DNA of 64,000 nucleotides, taken from positions 1,399,001 to 1,463,000 of the forward strand of contig CALZFC010000251.1 in assembly GCA_945643635.1 (NCBI GenBank), read 5' to 3'. Position numbers and translations under genes: made by a program. Source of the DNA: Allodiplogaster sudhausi (taxonomy: Eukaryota; Nematoda; Chromadorea; Rhabditida; Diplogasteridae). The notes under the pieces are model-generated. The model had not been told where the DNA came from. It saw nothing but the letters and a program-made list of their open reading frames with translations, and ran no database searches. Each line of letters starts with the position of its first letter. The stretch's first letter is position 1. Of the stretch, positions 11,571 to 23,654 are shown piece after piece.

Positions 11571-12175
11571 ATGGCTGACTCGCGCTCGGTTGCTTCGCCA
11601 ATTTCGCTCATCGAGGACGACAAGGTAGTTTGTTGCAATACTTTTGCTGCTCAGAACATAAACAATAGACCATCTAAAAGACTTTTCTTGCGTAAGAATC
11701 TGCAGAATTCAGGAACGTATTGTGAAAAGAAGAGAAATTAAAAAAAATATTTTTAGGCAGAAAAAGAAGATGTGATGAGTGAGAAGACTGCTAAGGATTC
11801 CTTCGAAGAGGAAGAGGAGAACGAAATGGGAAACGAAGGGGAGAAGGTGAGGCAGACTTTTTTTAATCGATTAACAAAAATATAAATAAATATTTGAAAG
11901 GACATTTTGGCCTTCACAAATTCGAGAAAACAAAATGTATTTTGTTAAAAAATTTTTTTAAAATAAACTTTAATAGTACATCATTAGCCAATATTATTAA
12001 AAATTAAAAATTAATAAAAAATTTGAGCATTATTAAAAATTAACTTTTAAATTAATTTCAGCGCGATTTCGAGGACGCGCTGAGCGAGAAGACCGCAGAG
12101 GACTCTGACGAGGAGGGATTTGAGGAGGAAGTGGGAAAGGAAGGACTGAAGCAAGTGGAAGTGGAAGGAGTTAAG
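11571..12175 (+). CDS. Acidic N-terminal exons, possibly the start of the BTB-like gene downstream
   Basis: Three phase-0 exons: 11571-11624 (start MADSRSVASPISLIEDDK), 11757-11846 and 12062-12175. The last two encode related acidic stretches carrying the repeated motif SEKTA.DS (MSEKTAKDS and LSEKTAEDS), which suggests internal exon duplication. The ATG context is tcgtcATGG, and acceptors tttttag and atttcag precede exons 2 and 3. No known domain is seen. All junctions are phase 0, so joining to the phase-0 exon at 20894 is possible across an 8.7-kb intron, but this link is inference. Splicing to the HECTD1-like exons at 13832 would also keep phase. Confidence 0.5.
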
Positions 12176-13393
12176 GTGAGAAGGTTAATCGATGGAAGAA
12201 AAATGTATATGCATATTTTCTTGCATTCCTATAACCGAATTTAACGCGCATCTAGCTTGCGCCAAAGTATATTAATTCAAGAAAAACAATCTGCAAAGTC
12301 TCTAAGAATAAGGGGAAACCGAGAACTCTAAGAAAGTAATGATGTGATAAAAAAGAAATTATAATTTTGCGCCACAATGTGCGCACTGGCATTTCAAAAA
12401 TACTTCTAAAGCGGAAATGTTTTTTAATAGTCCACGGTGCAAATGGCATAAAATGAAAATACATCCCATACAGTTCACCTGCAATGTCTGGGCTCTTTCA
12501 TTGTAAACAAAGGAGCTGTACATTTCCTTTTCCTGTTAGCAAAGCTTTATAGAACAGTTTCCGCAGAGAGCATGCCTTTAAAGGAGCTCATAAGGGAAAA
12601 ACTCCAACCACGAAGTCCCTGACGAAGAATAAAAAGCTACGGTGCAGAGCAGCCGCAGAAATGGCCGGTGAATAGCGAAAAAATTCAAATTTTGGCAATT
12701 TGCCAAATTTTTGCGCGTCCTTTTCGATGACTTTCGAAAATGTTTCTGTTGATGTCATATTTTTCCTTGATGTTATTGTTTTATTTCCTTATGTTTTTTC
12801 GCTATTAAAATTATTTTTGGAATATACACTGTCTCAAGTGCTGTTATTGCAAAGTTTTTGCCATAAATAAGCTGCGTAACAACCTCCTGCCCTTATTGCC
12901 CCTGCGAATGGCATTGTTTTGCTGAATTTATTCAGAATTGTTACATCCTGCTTGAAATTCACTTTCGCTGTTGGATTTACTTCTAAAGTGCAATGGCTAA
13001 GCGTATTAGACAGGTCTTTCGGTTAATTCTACTGTTGACTTTTTCGCGAAGCTAGGATTGAGCGGATGAGCAGTTGATTATTAAGTAAAACTGATGGCTA
13101 GCTTTTCCTTTAATGTATTGGGTTTAATACGCCTTGCAGTTTTTCATTTTATAGAAGTACAGTTTCAGCATTTAACGTCTTTTAGATGATTGCAAACATA
13201 TTTTGCTTTCTAAACATTGAAAACTATTATCGCCACTATTTGCTACTAAAGCGCAATGGTTTAGCAAATTAGACAGGTTGTTTGGTTAATGCTGCTGTTG
13301 ACATTTTCACGAAGCTTGAATTGAATGTTGCATGCTTATTTTGCAATTCATTGTTAAATGAAATTTTTTTCTTTTTGAGTATCCACTCCTGCC
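12176..13393. other. Non-coding; contains a tandem duplicate
   Basis: No gene is seen. Sequence at about 12975-13065 (ctaaagtgcaatggctaa..attagacagg) recurs at about 13243-13331 with scattered differences, an offset of about 267 bases. A segment at 12588-12650 (aagggaaaaactcc..accacgaagtccctgac) matches the reverse complement of about 1005-1050, so it belongs to a dispersed family. Confidence 0.5.
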
Positions 13394-14281
13394 ATGGGCA
13401 CGCTGCTGGAATGGCTGCAGACCGGCTTATCCGAGAGAAACCTTCAGGTTCTTTCTTATTCTTTTCTATGTTACTTCGAAAGTGTTTGGAATGCTAACAA
13501 CAACTTCAGTTCTGTGTAATTTTGTGTGCAATGCGAAACCAAAAAAGTGCTTATGTTTTATTTTTATTTTTTTTATAAGTTATTGTTCATTAGTTCTAAA
13601 AAAGAAGTTTAAACTAAAAACGAACGTTGTTTTCGTGTTCCTCGCTCCTAATAATCCACTGGGACAGTTTAATAGTTTTGGGGCACCGGATGTTCCATAG
13701 TACCGTACCTTAATGACCCTCTGGAATCGCCCAGTGTTGCAAGTAATCTTCTCCAGAACGATGTTATTGTTCATTATGTCCTGTGATTCTTCCCAGCAGG
13801 CAAAAGTATTTAATGGTCACGGTCCTTCTAGGACACTCTGCACTCGGCCATGTCAGTAATAACTCGCCTCTGCGGCAAGATGGAGCCGACCGATTCCGAA
13901 GTGCGCCGAAAACATCTTCTTTCTCATGATGATCCAATGTTTGCATGGAAATGGAAGATAGCAAGAAGATTGAGAGAAATTTCACAGTGCTTGTACTATT
14001 TAAAGTTATTATGACTTCGAAGAAAGCGTGGCCATATTGTTGGCACTTTCTTTCTGAATTTCATTAGATCATGAGCTGGTTTTCAATTATCACTGGAATA
14101 ACTAAAGAAATCTTAAGGTATCGGAATGCGCACTCCGTTGCTTCGCTGCGATGACAGATCGAATGATAAGGAAGCAACTGGACCCTATCGAGATTGCCAC
14201 CCACTCCGACCTTGCCGGCCAGCTTCTCTCGCGACTCAGCTCCGACTCTGCCTCCAGCAACTTCCTCTGTGATGAGCGAGG
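13394..14281 (+). pseudogene. HECTD1: HECTD1-like N-terminal exons, internally deleted or partial
   Basis: Exon a (13394-13447) reads MGTLLEWLQTGLSERNLQ, like the extreme N-terminus of the HECT E3 ligase HECTD1. Exon b (13832-13900) reads [19 protein letters not shown], a distinctive HECTD1 stretch. Exon c (14118-14281) reads ALRCFAAMTDRMIRKQLDP then LAGQLLSRLS, the following HECTD1 armadillo-like segment. Phases agree (0/0). However, the roughly 130 residues that HECTD1 proteins have between a and b, and about 20 between b and c, are not visible in the short introns. No ankyrin, SUN/MIB or HECT part was found in the window. This is either a truncated copy or a diverged gene whose other exons I missed. 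The match is from memory of the family. Confidence 0.6.
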
Positions 14282-14598
14282 GTGAGCTCAGTTGAATAAC
14301 TCTGTACAATGAGACTTGTAATCTTCTTGTTATCACAGAAACTGGAACTATGCTTGATTTATGTGTTGAATGGGAAGGTTTTACAAGGTCTACTTATTAG
14401 TGTGTTTGTCTGCGGTTGGTGTTTGGGTAAATAGATATATCCGTATCCATGCTTGTGCAGCCAATTAATATTAATTAATTTTTTTTATAATTTCAGCTCA
14501 TTTATATCGAAAAATCTCGTTATGATCCTGTCTGTAATTTACAGGCAGGCTTAAAAAAAAATTCTCAGAATTAAAATTATATTAAAATTTCCTTCCAC

Positions 14599-14672
14599 GT
14601 TCTTTTCTCGATCTGGGATTCGAACTCAGGCATACTGCGCAACGATGCTACAACTATCCATTAGGCCACACA
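14599..14672 (-). repeat. tRNA-derived SINE relic
   Basis: On the minus strand tggcctaatgg (A-box, 14668-14658) and gagttcgaatc (B-box region, about 14627-14617) occur in tRNA-like order and spacing. The acceptor-stem halves do not pair, so it is not a functional tRNA. Confidence 0.6.
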
Positions 14673-15118
14673 ATTACGTGGATAATTTGTCGGACACCAT
14701 TTCCCCCGCCGCTCATATGAACTCCCACCACCACTTGAATCGTCCCGTTTCCTTACATTACATTTTCCCTGTATCACTGTTTGCGCATCCCTTCATGGGA
14801 GTAATTCCCTTGAAGGGATGCGAGGATTTTGCAATGTTACAGTGCAAAAAAGGGTGAACATTTAACATAAATGGACAACAAAAATGTTTATAGAAAGTAG
14901 AGGAACTATGGAATGTTATGTGGCTATTTTAAACAAAATGACAACACAGCAAATGGGGAATGTAATCTGTTATTCTACTTACTGGTCTAGAAATAAATCT
15001 ATTAGATATTCGCTTGCATTTGTGTTTCTGAATATTTAATATCTATAATACTACGATATCTTTACTAATAAAAAATTGAAACTAGTAATATGTGGATGAC
15101 AAATATGTTTCTCTGTTT

Positions 15119-18115
15119 TTAGAACTCATCTGAATCATAGTCTTGCTCTTCGGAATCATTTCCGTTCTCAGTTAGCGCGTCCATCATAGCCTCCAGTTCG
15201 CTATCATCATCATAATCCATCTCTCTCTCCATTTCTTCATCTGAGTCGAACACCGATTCTTCCAGATTCTCATCGGCCGGATGCGGGTGGAGATGCGGCT
15301 GCTGGGCGAGAAGACGAAGACGGGCAGCACTCGCGCGCCGCTTCTTCTCCGTCGCGTAGGGCGTCTCCTTCATCTCGGATCTTATCTGGTACGATTTTTT
15401 TTTAAATATATTTATATTCTTCTTTATAAAAAAAAGTCTAAACTAACCTTGTAGCAGTTGTTGCGTATGTCAGCTTGAAACGAGAGGGAGGGTGGAGACC
15501 AAACATTCTTTGTCCTTCTTTCTTTGTGGGTCTTATTCGTGTATTCTCGTTGTCCAATCACCTACAAAGTTAAAATATCTATTATTGATTTCTGATCTAG
15601 TACCGCATCATACCACTCTTTGTCCGTCCATTTTCTCCTTCTGCAAATTATTCCAGTGAAGAGTTAGGAGTTGGGTTCTTAGTTCATGCCCAGCTCTGTT
15701 GAAGTACAAGTGCTTAGGCGCATATCTCAATACCAGAGCATTGACGCTTTCGTTCTGGCTTGTAGTGAGAAACGGCGAGACGTGCCTTCGTGAACATAAT
15801 TAGTTGTTAGCCAAGTATAAAACAATCCGTACTCGATATCTGCCACTGTCTTCGCACTGGCAACAATCGATCTAAGCTTGATGAAGTCCTTGCCAGTAGG
15901 AGACAGCTTCTCAGGCTGCCGATTAGGTGGAAGCGGGGCATGTTCACATTTCTTGAAGCGGGCGAATGTGTCATCCTGATATCAGTTCTTAGTATCTTAT
16001 AGATTGTAATATCAAACCTCTTGCCATTCATGAATTCCGCACACGTGCTTTAGCAGAGAGAGATATTTCTCACGTGCCAATAGTCCATCTCCTCCGGATG
16101 AGGAAACACTCCAGTAGGCATGATTAACAATGCCTCTGATCCACTTGCGCACTTCTGCATATCGCTTTCCTTTCATCTGCATCATTTCTTGAGTTTATTA
16201 TTTTATACTTAGCGAGCCATATTTAATTATTCATATTTACACCCAAAATCACATCAGAAAAATCTTAGTAATTAATAGAAATCTGTCGTTACGGTATTTA
16301 TACCGTATTTTCCCTATTAGTTCCCCATGGTATTATTTTTCAATACCCTTGCGGGGAAGGGGCACTATTGGGGGGGGGTCTACTAGAGTGAGGGGTACGA
16401 TTTTTCAAAGGCAATATCAGAGGGGGTACTATTAGAGGGGGAATTCTAATAAAGGGGGATACGAATAAAGAAAATACGGTAATTTATGCTTCAATTATTT
16501 TCCATTTTTAACAGTTTTTTTTAATATCTTTATTTAGAAAAAAAGTTGACGTGATGTGATTTTGAGTAAAAAAATTATTTTAAATAGTTTATGTATGAAT
16601 ATTTAAATCAATTTTTTTCCATTTGCGCAAACCGCCATTAGGGACAGGAGGAGATTCCGGAAGTAGTGCCACGGATCGTAAAAGTGCACTATGCGTGTGA
16701 ACTTCTGCTTCATGAGGCTGATTGCCGCTGAATGCCTATCTGTTGTGAGGGATGATATGGTGATGCCGACTCCCAGCCACTCCTGTAGATCTCGCAGAGC
16801 CAGTTCCAAGCCGTACACTTCCATTTTCGCTGAGGATCCACCCAAAACGAAGTAAAAATGTTTTTAATTGGCAAAAAATTATGGAACTGGCCTGTATCGC
16901 TTTTGTTGATCATCTGAGTGGACAGAATAAGATTTGTCTTGGCACACGTGATCACATATCGGCACCATTGTGCATTGTAGCCGCGCGAGTCAAAAGTGCC
17001 ATCTCCGGCCAGGTTCAGCTGGCCACCCTTTCAAATGAGACTTATGATATTCAAGATTACAGCATAATTGGATAACCTGATCTAAAATCTCGATGACTCT
17101 CTTCTTCGTGTCCTCTCTGTCTTCAAGGAATCGCGACTGTATTGCTGGGATCACATAGTTCTTCATGATGTCGTAGAAAGTTTTGGAAGAAAATGGCTTT
17201 ATTCCCAGGGACCGAAAAAATTGATGAGATGCCTGTAATTAAAGTGACAATTTTGGTCTGTAAGAAACTAAATTCAAAAAGTTATTGTATACATACCCGC
17301 TCTCCCATGCCAGTTACTGTTGCTGCGCAGACATAATCCATATTCGTTCTCATAAGCTTTTCCTTGTTTGACGCCTCGGCTGTTTTCAGGGCACTGGAGG
17401 ACTCCCAAATCCCTTTCCTGTTGCACCGTATGCACTTCCTCTGCACTTTTGCACTAAGGCCAATATAGGAGATACTGAGATCGCAATATCTCCTATTGCA
17501 AGTGGTGCAGTGGCTTAGGAGTTCCCACAGTTTACTCTTCTCTACCAGAATGTATTCTGATGTGGGATGCTGATCATATATTGTTGGGCTGGGAATCTCC
17601 CAGTCTGGGTCGTCTTCCTCCTCTTCCTATAAGATTATTGTTATTATATATGTATATATATTTTAAATATATAATTGAATATAACTTACAGGACTCTGAT
17701 CTCTGCTAGGACGTCTCTTCCTGTGGGTGTGCGACAACGGGCCGGGCGACATGGGCGGCGGTGCTGCTTGGAGTGTCGGAGTGGGCGGCGGCGTTTCTTC
17801 CTCCGGCCGCTGTTAGTAAAGATTTTCCACAATATATCCTTCCTTTCCTTTCATATAACTAACAATACAAATTGGCAGAGCCCCTGGCTTCAATATATCC
17901 GTGTTTTCTCTGAACTGGTCTCGTGAAAAGTGTATATCGCAGATCTTTTGGCGCGCTGAGGTAGTGCTGAGGAATCTGCGCAGCCTCTCTCCTTCTGCTT
18001 CATCTCGAGTGACACGCCGAATCCACTCCGCTCGAAGCTCCAGCCGCTCGGTAAAGTACCTAGATTCCGTCTCCGAGACTTGCTTCCAGCAAACCACGCA
18101 ACGTGTCTCCCTCAT
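15119..18115 (-). CDS. THAP-domain Kolobok-type transposase, 11 exons, 678 aa, intact reading frame
   Basis: Exons: 18115-17864, 17809-17690, 17626-17297, 17232-17077, 17018-16892, 16829-16633, 16176-16018, 15975-15833, 15785-15614, 15561-15448 and 15385-15119 (TAA). Every junction keeps frame; ten introns, nine GT-AG and one GC-AG (after 16892), several only 47-60 nt. Exon 1 is a THAP-type C2CH zinc finger: CVVCWKQ, then a Trp, ICDIHFSRDQF and a C-terminal LKPGALPI. A Pro-rich linker and a C4 cluster (CTTCNRRYC, CIRCNRKG) follow. The core carries GDGTFDSRGY, a Met-Glu motif (KMEVYG), TTDRHSAAISLM and YDPWHYFRNLL. It also has VNHAYW, CEHAPLP, a Thr-Ser-x-Asn-Glu-Ser block, LRYAPKHLYF and WNNLQ: the order typical of Kolobok transposases. 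The tail is Asp/Glu-rich. It may be an active element gene or a domesticated one. It lies antisense within the presumed large intron of the acidic/BTB-like gene. Confidence 0.8.
16302..16482. mobile_element. MITE in intron 6 of the transposase gene
   Basis: Outer sequences taccgtattttccctattag and ctaataaa..gaaaatacggta are inverted repeats around a G-rich core of repeated gggg-tactattag units. Relatives occur at about 25080-25200 and 25868-25990. No ORF, so non-autonomous. Confidence 0.65.
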
Positions 18116-18239
18116 CTCAAATCTATTTTATACTCTAGAGTTTGTTTGCTTAAATAGCCCATTCCTTGGTAGTTTCTTAACATTCCTTGTTGTTATTATT
18201 CAGAGTACATATTGAAAAGATCTTTATTCGAATAGTCAA

Positions 18240-19060
18240 TCATTCTTCATCACTAGGAATAATTTCTCCTTCCAGGAATCCCTTATAAGAAGTGCTCGGC
18301 CACTTGTCTCGAACAGCTTTGACTGCACATGCCGGGAGGCGCACTCGCTTATGCCTTCCGAGTGGCCCGAAGTATCTTGCCACGAAAAGTCTGTAGGCCC
18401 CATAGCGGCATCTTCTGTAATTTGTTTTTCATGTCGTAATTTTGTATTTATAAGTATCGATCTAAACATAGTTAGCTTAGAAGAACTCTTAGTCTTATCA
18501 CTTCCCTGGGATGGTCGACTTCAGCTGGGCGGCCGTCAAACTCCCGAGATCAGCAGACGCGATGGCAACCTTAGTTTAATAGTCATTTATTTGAGCATAT
18601 TTAGTCGAGAGATATTGAATATTTTGTGTAGTTCAATGAGCGATGCTGTGTTCTTGTATCATAAAGGAATAAAATGTGTTATAAATGAATGTTGACATGA
18701 AGTTGTTACCGTCTCATTCAGAATCATATGAGCAAAATCCTTGCTGTGGGAGATGCAAGGTGCAGATTCCAAGTCGGGCATCTTCTCCGCCAGGCCGTCG
18801 CGAAGCCGAGTTCCAAGAACCTTCAGAGGATGCAACCATAGTGCCCGGCAGCAGTAGTCCTGCTCTTGTTGCTCAGAGACCAAGCAGTAGTCGTGCTCTT
18901 GTTGCTGAAATCGCGGGGGGCAAAAGGTACACGAGCACTTGGCGGCGTCTTCCACGTTCACAGATGCGTGGAAGATGTTGGCTCGCTGTCGCCGTTCCCA
19001 TTCGAGCACTTCAGCCCTCGCTTTCGTAGTCTCTTCCCGTGTAGGCTGCACTTCCCACAT
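18240..19060 (-). CDS. P2X7 C-terminal-domain-like protein, three exons, 197 aa
   Basis: Exons 19060-18710, 18569-18502 and 18414-18240 join in frame (GT-AG) and end in TGA. Exon 1 has a charged start, then the Cys-rich core CSCTFCPPR .. DYC .. DYCC .. APCISHSKDFAHMIL. Exon 3 gives RCRYGAYRLFVARYFGPLG, then LPACAVKAVRDKWPS and YKGF. The YR-x-x-YR-x-F..LGR..R...P.C....IR..(F/W)P...Y.GF pattern is that of the intracellular C-terminal domain of P2X7 receptors. That domain also circulates as a stand-alone module in invertebrate transposon-rich genomes. There is no channel domain or transmembrane segment. The gene ends 125 bases before the THAP-transposase start, on the same strand. The two may be ORFs of one element or host genes; co-function is inference. 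Confidence 0.7.
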
Positions 19061-20893
19061 GCGTAAACAACAACCATTAGAATTCAAACATCGTGAATAC
19101 TTTATTAGTTATGTAATCAAAAGAAAAAGAAAGTTGCATGGCTAAAACGAGAGCAAGTTAATATTCAAAAAAAAAAAATTTCGCGGCGGGCGTCCTTGTT
19201 CCGTAAAATTGTAAATCTGTGATATAGACAATGCACTTTTCTTAATGAAGGCCACGGACATTGGGTAGTCCAATCTCACTACCGTCAGGGGAATTTGAAT
19301 TTATCTTTTCAAATGCAGTTTTCTCGCTTTTTGAGCATTTCTATAACTTCATACTTTGGTAATGTGTTAATCAAAACCGTCCACATCCGATAGTGCCAAT
19401 ACTTGCATATCAAAAATATTCCCTTTGCACCTCCTTTAAGTCCGTTTATCGCTTATACATACATTCACACAAGTAGTATTATCTACTACAGTATGATTTA
19501 GACATTCTGGATTCGTGACAGTTAAAAATCTTTGAAATTTGCCCTTTTCTCAATGTAATGACAATATTGTAATGAATGAGAAGACTTATGGTGATAAAGA
19601 AAGTTCCGTGACAGCAAAAAAAAAAATTATTGGATTTTCCAATTAATTAAACAAAAACAAATTCCTTGTTTTTCAGGCATAGTCTGCAAGGATTCATTAC
19701 ACAGGTTCAGTTGAGAGAGAAAAATCTGAGAATCTTCAGGGATTTCCTCCCGTGGTGAAGTGTTGCTCTAGACGCACAACTTGCGTTCTAGTGTGAGGAA
19801 TTGTTACATATTCAGAATTGAACGTGCAGTTTAGGGGTGCAATCTTGATGAACGAAAGTCAGCTTCGTTTCAGTCACAATAAGCGCTCCCACGATAAAAG
19901 GGAAAAGCCGTTCAAATGCGCAAGCATATTAGCCTAAGCAGCCATAAAAAAAATTTTCTCTTCCGAATGTTGGTACTTTCTGCACTCGGGTCATTGCAAG
20001 AAGATTATTTCCCTTTTGCATGAGTCATGATGTAGATTTGCTAAGGCAACATTGAACACAGGAACTCTAGCGGAGAGCAGGGGTGGCCGGGGGCCGAAAA
20101 TATTCGACCCCGGCCCCGGAGGCCGGGCCCAAGGCAGGGCAGGAAACCCCTGACGGAGATGCGATAAGACAAGTGTTTATCAAATCGACAGGGGCGTCTC
20201 ATATAGGACTTGGAGGTGGTGGTACTTTCCTAAGGGCCGAAGTAATAATATTGCAGGAATTTCAGAATATGGTAATATTCTGACGTGATATACAAACTTT
20301 CTCCATCGACATGATACTATGGGAGCAATTTTCTTCTTTTAAAGTTACCAATGTCAGCGAAAGGTGCATACATACATACGTGTGATCTATGAAAGAGTGC
20401 CTATTTCGTTCCCTGAATAGTCACCAAGAACCACACCTGCCAGATATCAAAATAGATCACACATATTCCCACGAAGCCGCATGGTTGAAAGAAGCGCGAC
20501 TTAATGGGATTTGCTAGCCCGAAATCTAGAATACGAGGCAGTCTGTAGTTTCTAGGCATTCCATTGCATTTAGCTTATGGTTAGAGGAAAGAACCTTTGT
20601 GTGAGGAACAAAGAAAATCTCATTTCTGTAATAATTTGAACAAATGAATTGCATATTCTATGGCGGAAGTAAATCTTTTTGACGCACACAGGAATGAGAG
20701 AGAAGTGATTTGTCAATCTATTTGATTTTCAAAAGACTACAATGGCGGCTAATTACGGCCACAGCACAAGGAAATCCCTTCTTTTCAAGGACGATTTGTC
20801 ATGCTTCAAAGTCCCAGAATAAAAGATGAATGTGATAAAATATATGTTTAAAAATAAAATGAAATATATCTTTATCTTCCGCTCTTCTTGCAG
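19061..20893. other. Non-coding stretch upstream of the P2X7-like gene
   Basis: Contains the promoter side of the minus-strand P2X7-like gene, poly-A runs (19169-19180, 19617-19626) and a GC-rich patch at 20085-20150. I find no exon or recognisable element. Confidence 0.4.
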
Positions 20894-21286
20894 GAATTTC
20901 TGATCCACAGCTTCCCGGACAATCTGCCGTGTGGCGTGCGCGTCCACAGCAAGGAGAAAGGTTTCGCGCAAAATCTTTTCCCAGCACTCCCTTTCTCCCC
21001 CTCTCTCTCTCTCACTCTCTCCCACTCTCTTGCACCCTCTCTTTCGCTCTCTCCATCTTTCTCGCTTTTTCCAGATCTCTCTTCGCCCTTTCTCTCACTG
21101 TTTTATCACTCCCTCGCTCCAATTCTCTGTCTATCTTTCTCACCTCTGTTAGCCCCTTCACAGTCCCCTCTTCTTTCCATCTCCCCCTCTCTCTCTCATT
21201 CCATTCTCTCTCTTTTCTCTCCCCGCTCCCTCCCTCTCTCTCTCTCTTCTCGCTCTCATTCCATTCTCTTTCTCTTCTCTCCCCCT

Positions 21287-21332
<46 letters not shown>

Positions 21333-23623
21333 GGCTACGACTGCGTCCTGCCTCGTGGCCGCAGCCTGGACACTCTGGATGGCGTCGAGGGGGATCGCAT
21401 CGTCTTCGAGCACACCATCCGCATGCACTTGGATGCCATCAAGGCGAGCAAAAGAAAAAGAATTTGGAAGAAATATTGATTGTGACGAAAGTTCATTCGA
21501 TATTAAACCTTTAGTAATGAGATGGACCGGAAAGAAAATCAATCTGTATATGTTTAAAACTTTTAACTTTTTTTTCAAAAGAAATATGCTAAAACTAGCA
21601 GCATTATCATTATTATTATTATTATTATTACTATTGCTATTGCCGAGCAAAAAGTAATTTGCACGAAAAACATTCTCAAGAGCTTACAAAGTGGGGAATT
21701 CTTGGTATCATTCAACATATATCAGCTCTAGAATTTAGGTCTATTTTGGAAAAAAAACATTCCCACAGTCGCAACGGTGCACAGGATTAAAAGCTAAACT
21801 GTAGACTGAATTTGTAGATAAATGACGTGACAATGTGAAACTCCAGGAAAAAGCTCCATGTATGTATATACATAATGAAATATGTATGCAAAACATTTAC
21901 GAATAGTCTGTGGTCTTCTAGATGGAGGAAAGCAAGCAGACATTTCTTGCTCTATATCCCTCTCTTTCTCTTTCTCTCTTCTCCACGTCTCTCCCTTGCT
22001 CTCTCTCTCTCTCTCTCTCTTCCTCTCTTTCACACTTTATCTATTGCTACTCAGAGACGACGTCATTTTGATATTGCCTTCTTCTTGCTTCCTTACACGG
22101 CTTGCTCTGGCTTGTAAACCGGTAATGGAATTGTCTGACAAGCCGGACCAAAAAGAAAAGTCGTCACCACTTTCGCTATTTATGCTGCTCAAACACATAT
22201 ATTCTGTGCGTTCCAGAACTAGCGTGACAAGGATATCACAGTTTGTGATGGAGAGAGAAAGGCGGCGATTCTAGGGTGCGCAAGTTTATGTTTTAGCGAA
22301 ATCGTGGAGGTATTATTGGACGCCTGACAAAATCACTCCGTATCGGGAATTTTCTATTAGAAACAGCTAGCTGCAAGCTTTATGCCGTAATTGTTTATTC
22401 GTCGATCTAATTCAAAGTCAACTTGCGATATCCCATGGCTATTTCATCAGCATGCATATTTCAAAAAACGCGCTGTTTTCTTGGTGCTGCCACCAAGGGA
22501 AAAAGGGCACACGCCATGTATTCCACAAAAATAATAATAGGTCCGTTGCATTATGGCCTTTTGCAAAGACAATCCTGCTTGCAAAGGCTCGGAATTGTGT
22601 TGAGAGGTACAATTCCAACAAAGAAAAAGAATCCGGTGAACATTAAAAATATGTGAAATAAATGTTAAGGTTTGCACGGCGGTTTTCTCTCAAAATACCA
22701 AGTGCGAAAGAGGCGAAGAGCATTGCGGTGGCGTAAGGAAGTTGTCATATATAGTTTTACGCCTTTTGAGCAGAGAGAGAGAGGGGGAGTGAGAGAAAGA
22801 AAGAAAGATGAAGAGAGAGAGAGAGTAGGAAAGAGAGAAAAGAGAAAGAAGAAGAGAGGGATATGTCATCCTGGCATTAAACATTGAATGCCAACAGAGA
22901 AATATGCAATTGGGCCGTTGAAATGTGTATGTCTAGAAAGAGCCGTAGTCTTTTTCTACAAATCTGTCATTATTGCGCGAACGCTATTCGTCAAGGAAAA
23001 GATAGATGAATTGCATGACCAATAATTCAGTAATGCCCCCTAAAAGGAGACGGAAAAATAAAAACACTTGGAATCGAAATCCTAAAATCCTAAGAATATA
23101 AAACCATAAAACCAAAAACCCAAAATCCTGAAACCCTAAAATCCTAAAACCCCAAAAACCCTGAAACCCTGAGACCCAAAAACCCAAAAGCCCAAACTCT
23201 TTCAGGGCCTCACGTCAAGCGGCGACTTTGCGCAGTCGGCGACGATGCCACTCTGCCACGATCACGTGCTGTGGAGCTATGCACTTCGCATCACTCGTGT
23301 CAAGGGTGAGGAGAGAAAGAGAGGAGAGAGAGAGAGAGAGAGAAAGAGATAAAGAGAGAGAGAGATAAAGAGAGAGAAAAACAGTGAGAAAGAGACAGGA
23401 AGATAGAAGAGAGAAGATAGAAGAGAGAGAGAGAAAGAAAGAAAAAAAGAAAGAGAAAGAAAGAGAGAAAGAGAAAGAGAGGAGAGAGAGAGAGAGAGAA
23501 AGAGGGAAAGAGAGAGAGAGAGATAAAGAGAGAGAAAAACAGTGAGAAAGAGACAGGAAGATAGAAGAGAGAAGATAGAAGAGAGAGAGAGAGAAAGAAA
23601 GAAAAAAAGAAAGAGAAAGAAAG

Positions 23624-23654
<31 letters not shown>

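Noticed and set aside
16710..16955. ORF reading through the transposase exon 5/6 boundary
   Set aside because: After the boundary it leaves the frame that carries KMEVYG and TTDRH; a GC-AG intron explains the switch better.
18236..18469. 77-codon ORF over the last P2X7-like exon
   Set aside because: The alternative frame carries YGAYRLF..LGR..LPACAV and joins in phase with the upstream exons.
21601..21650. CRISPR-like or structured short repeats
   Set aside because: Only an att trinucleotide run; no CRISPR array is expected or seen in this eukaryotic DNA.
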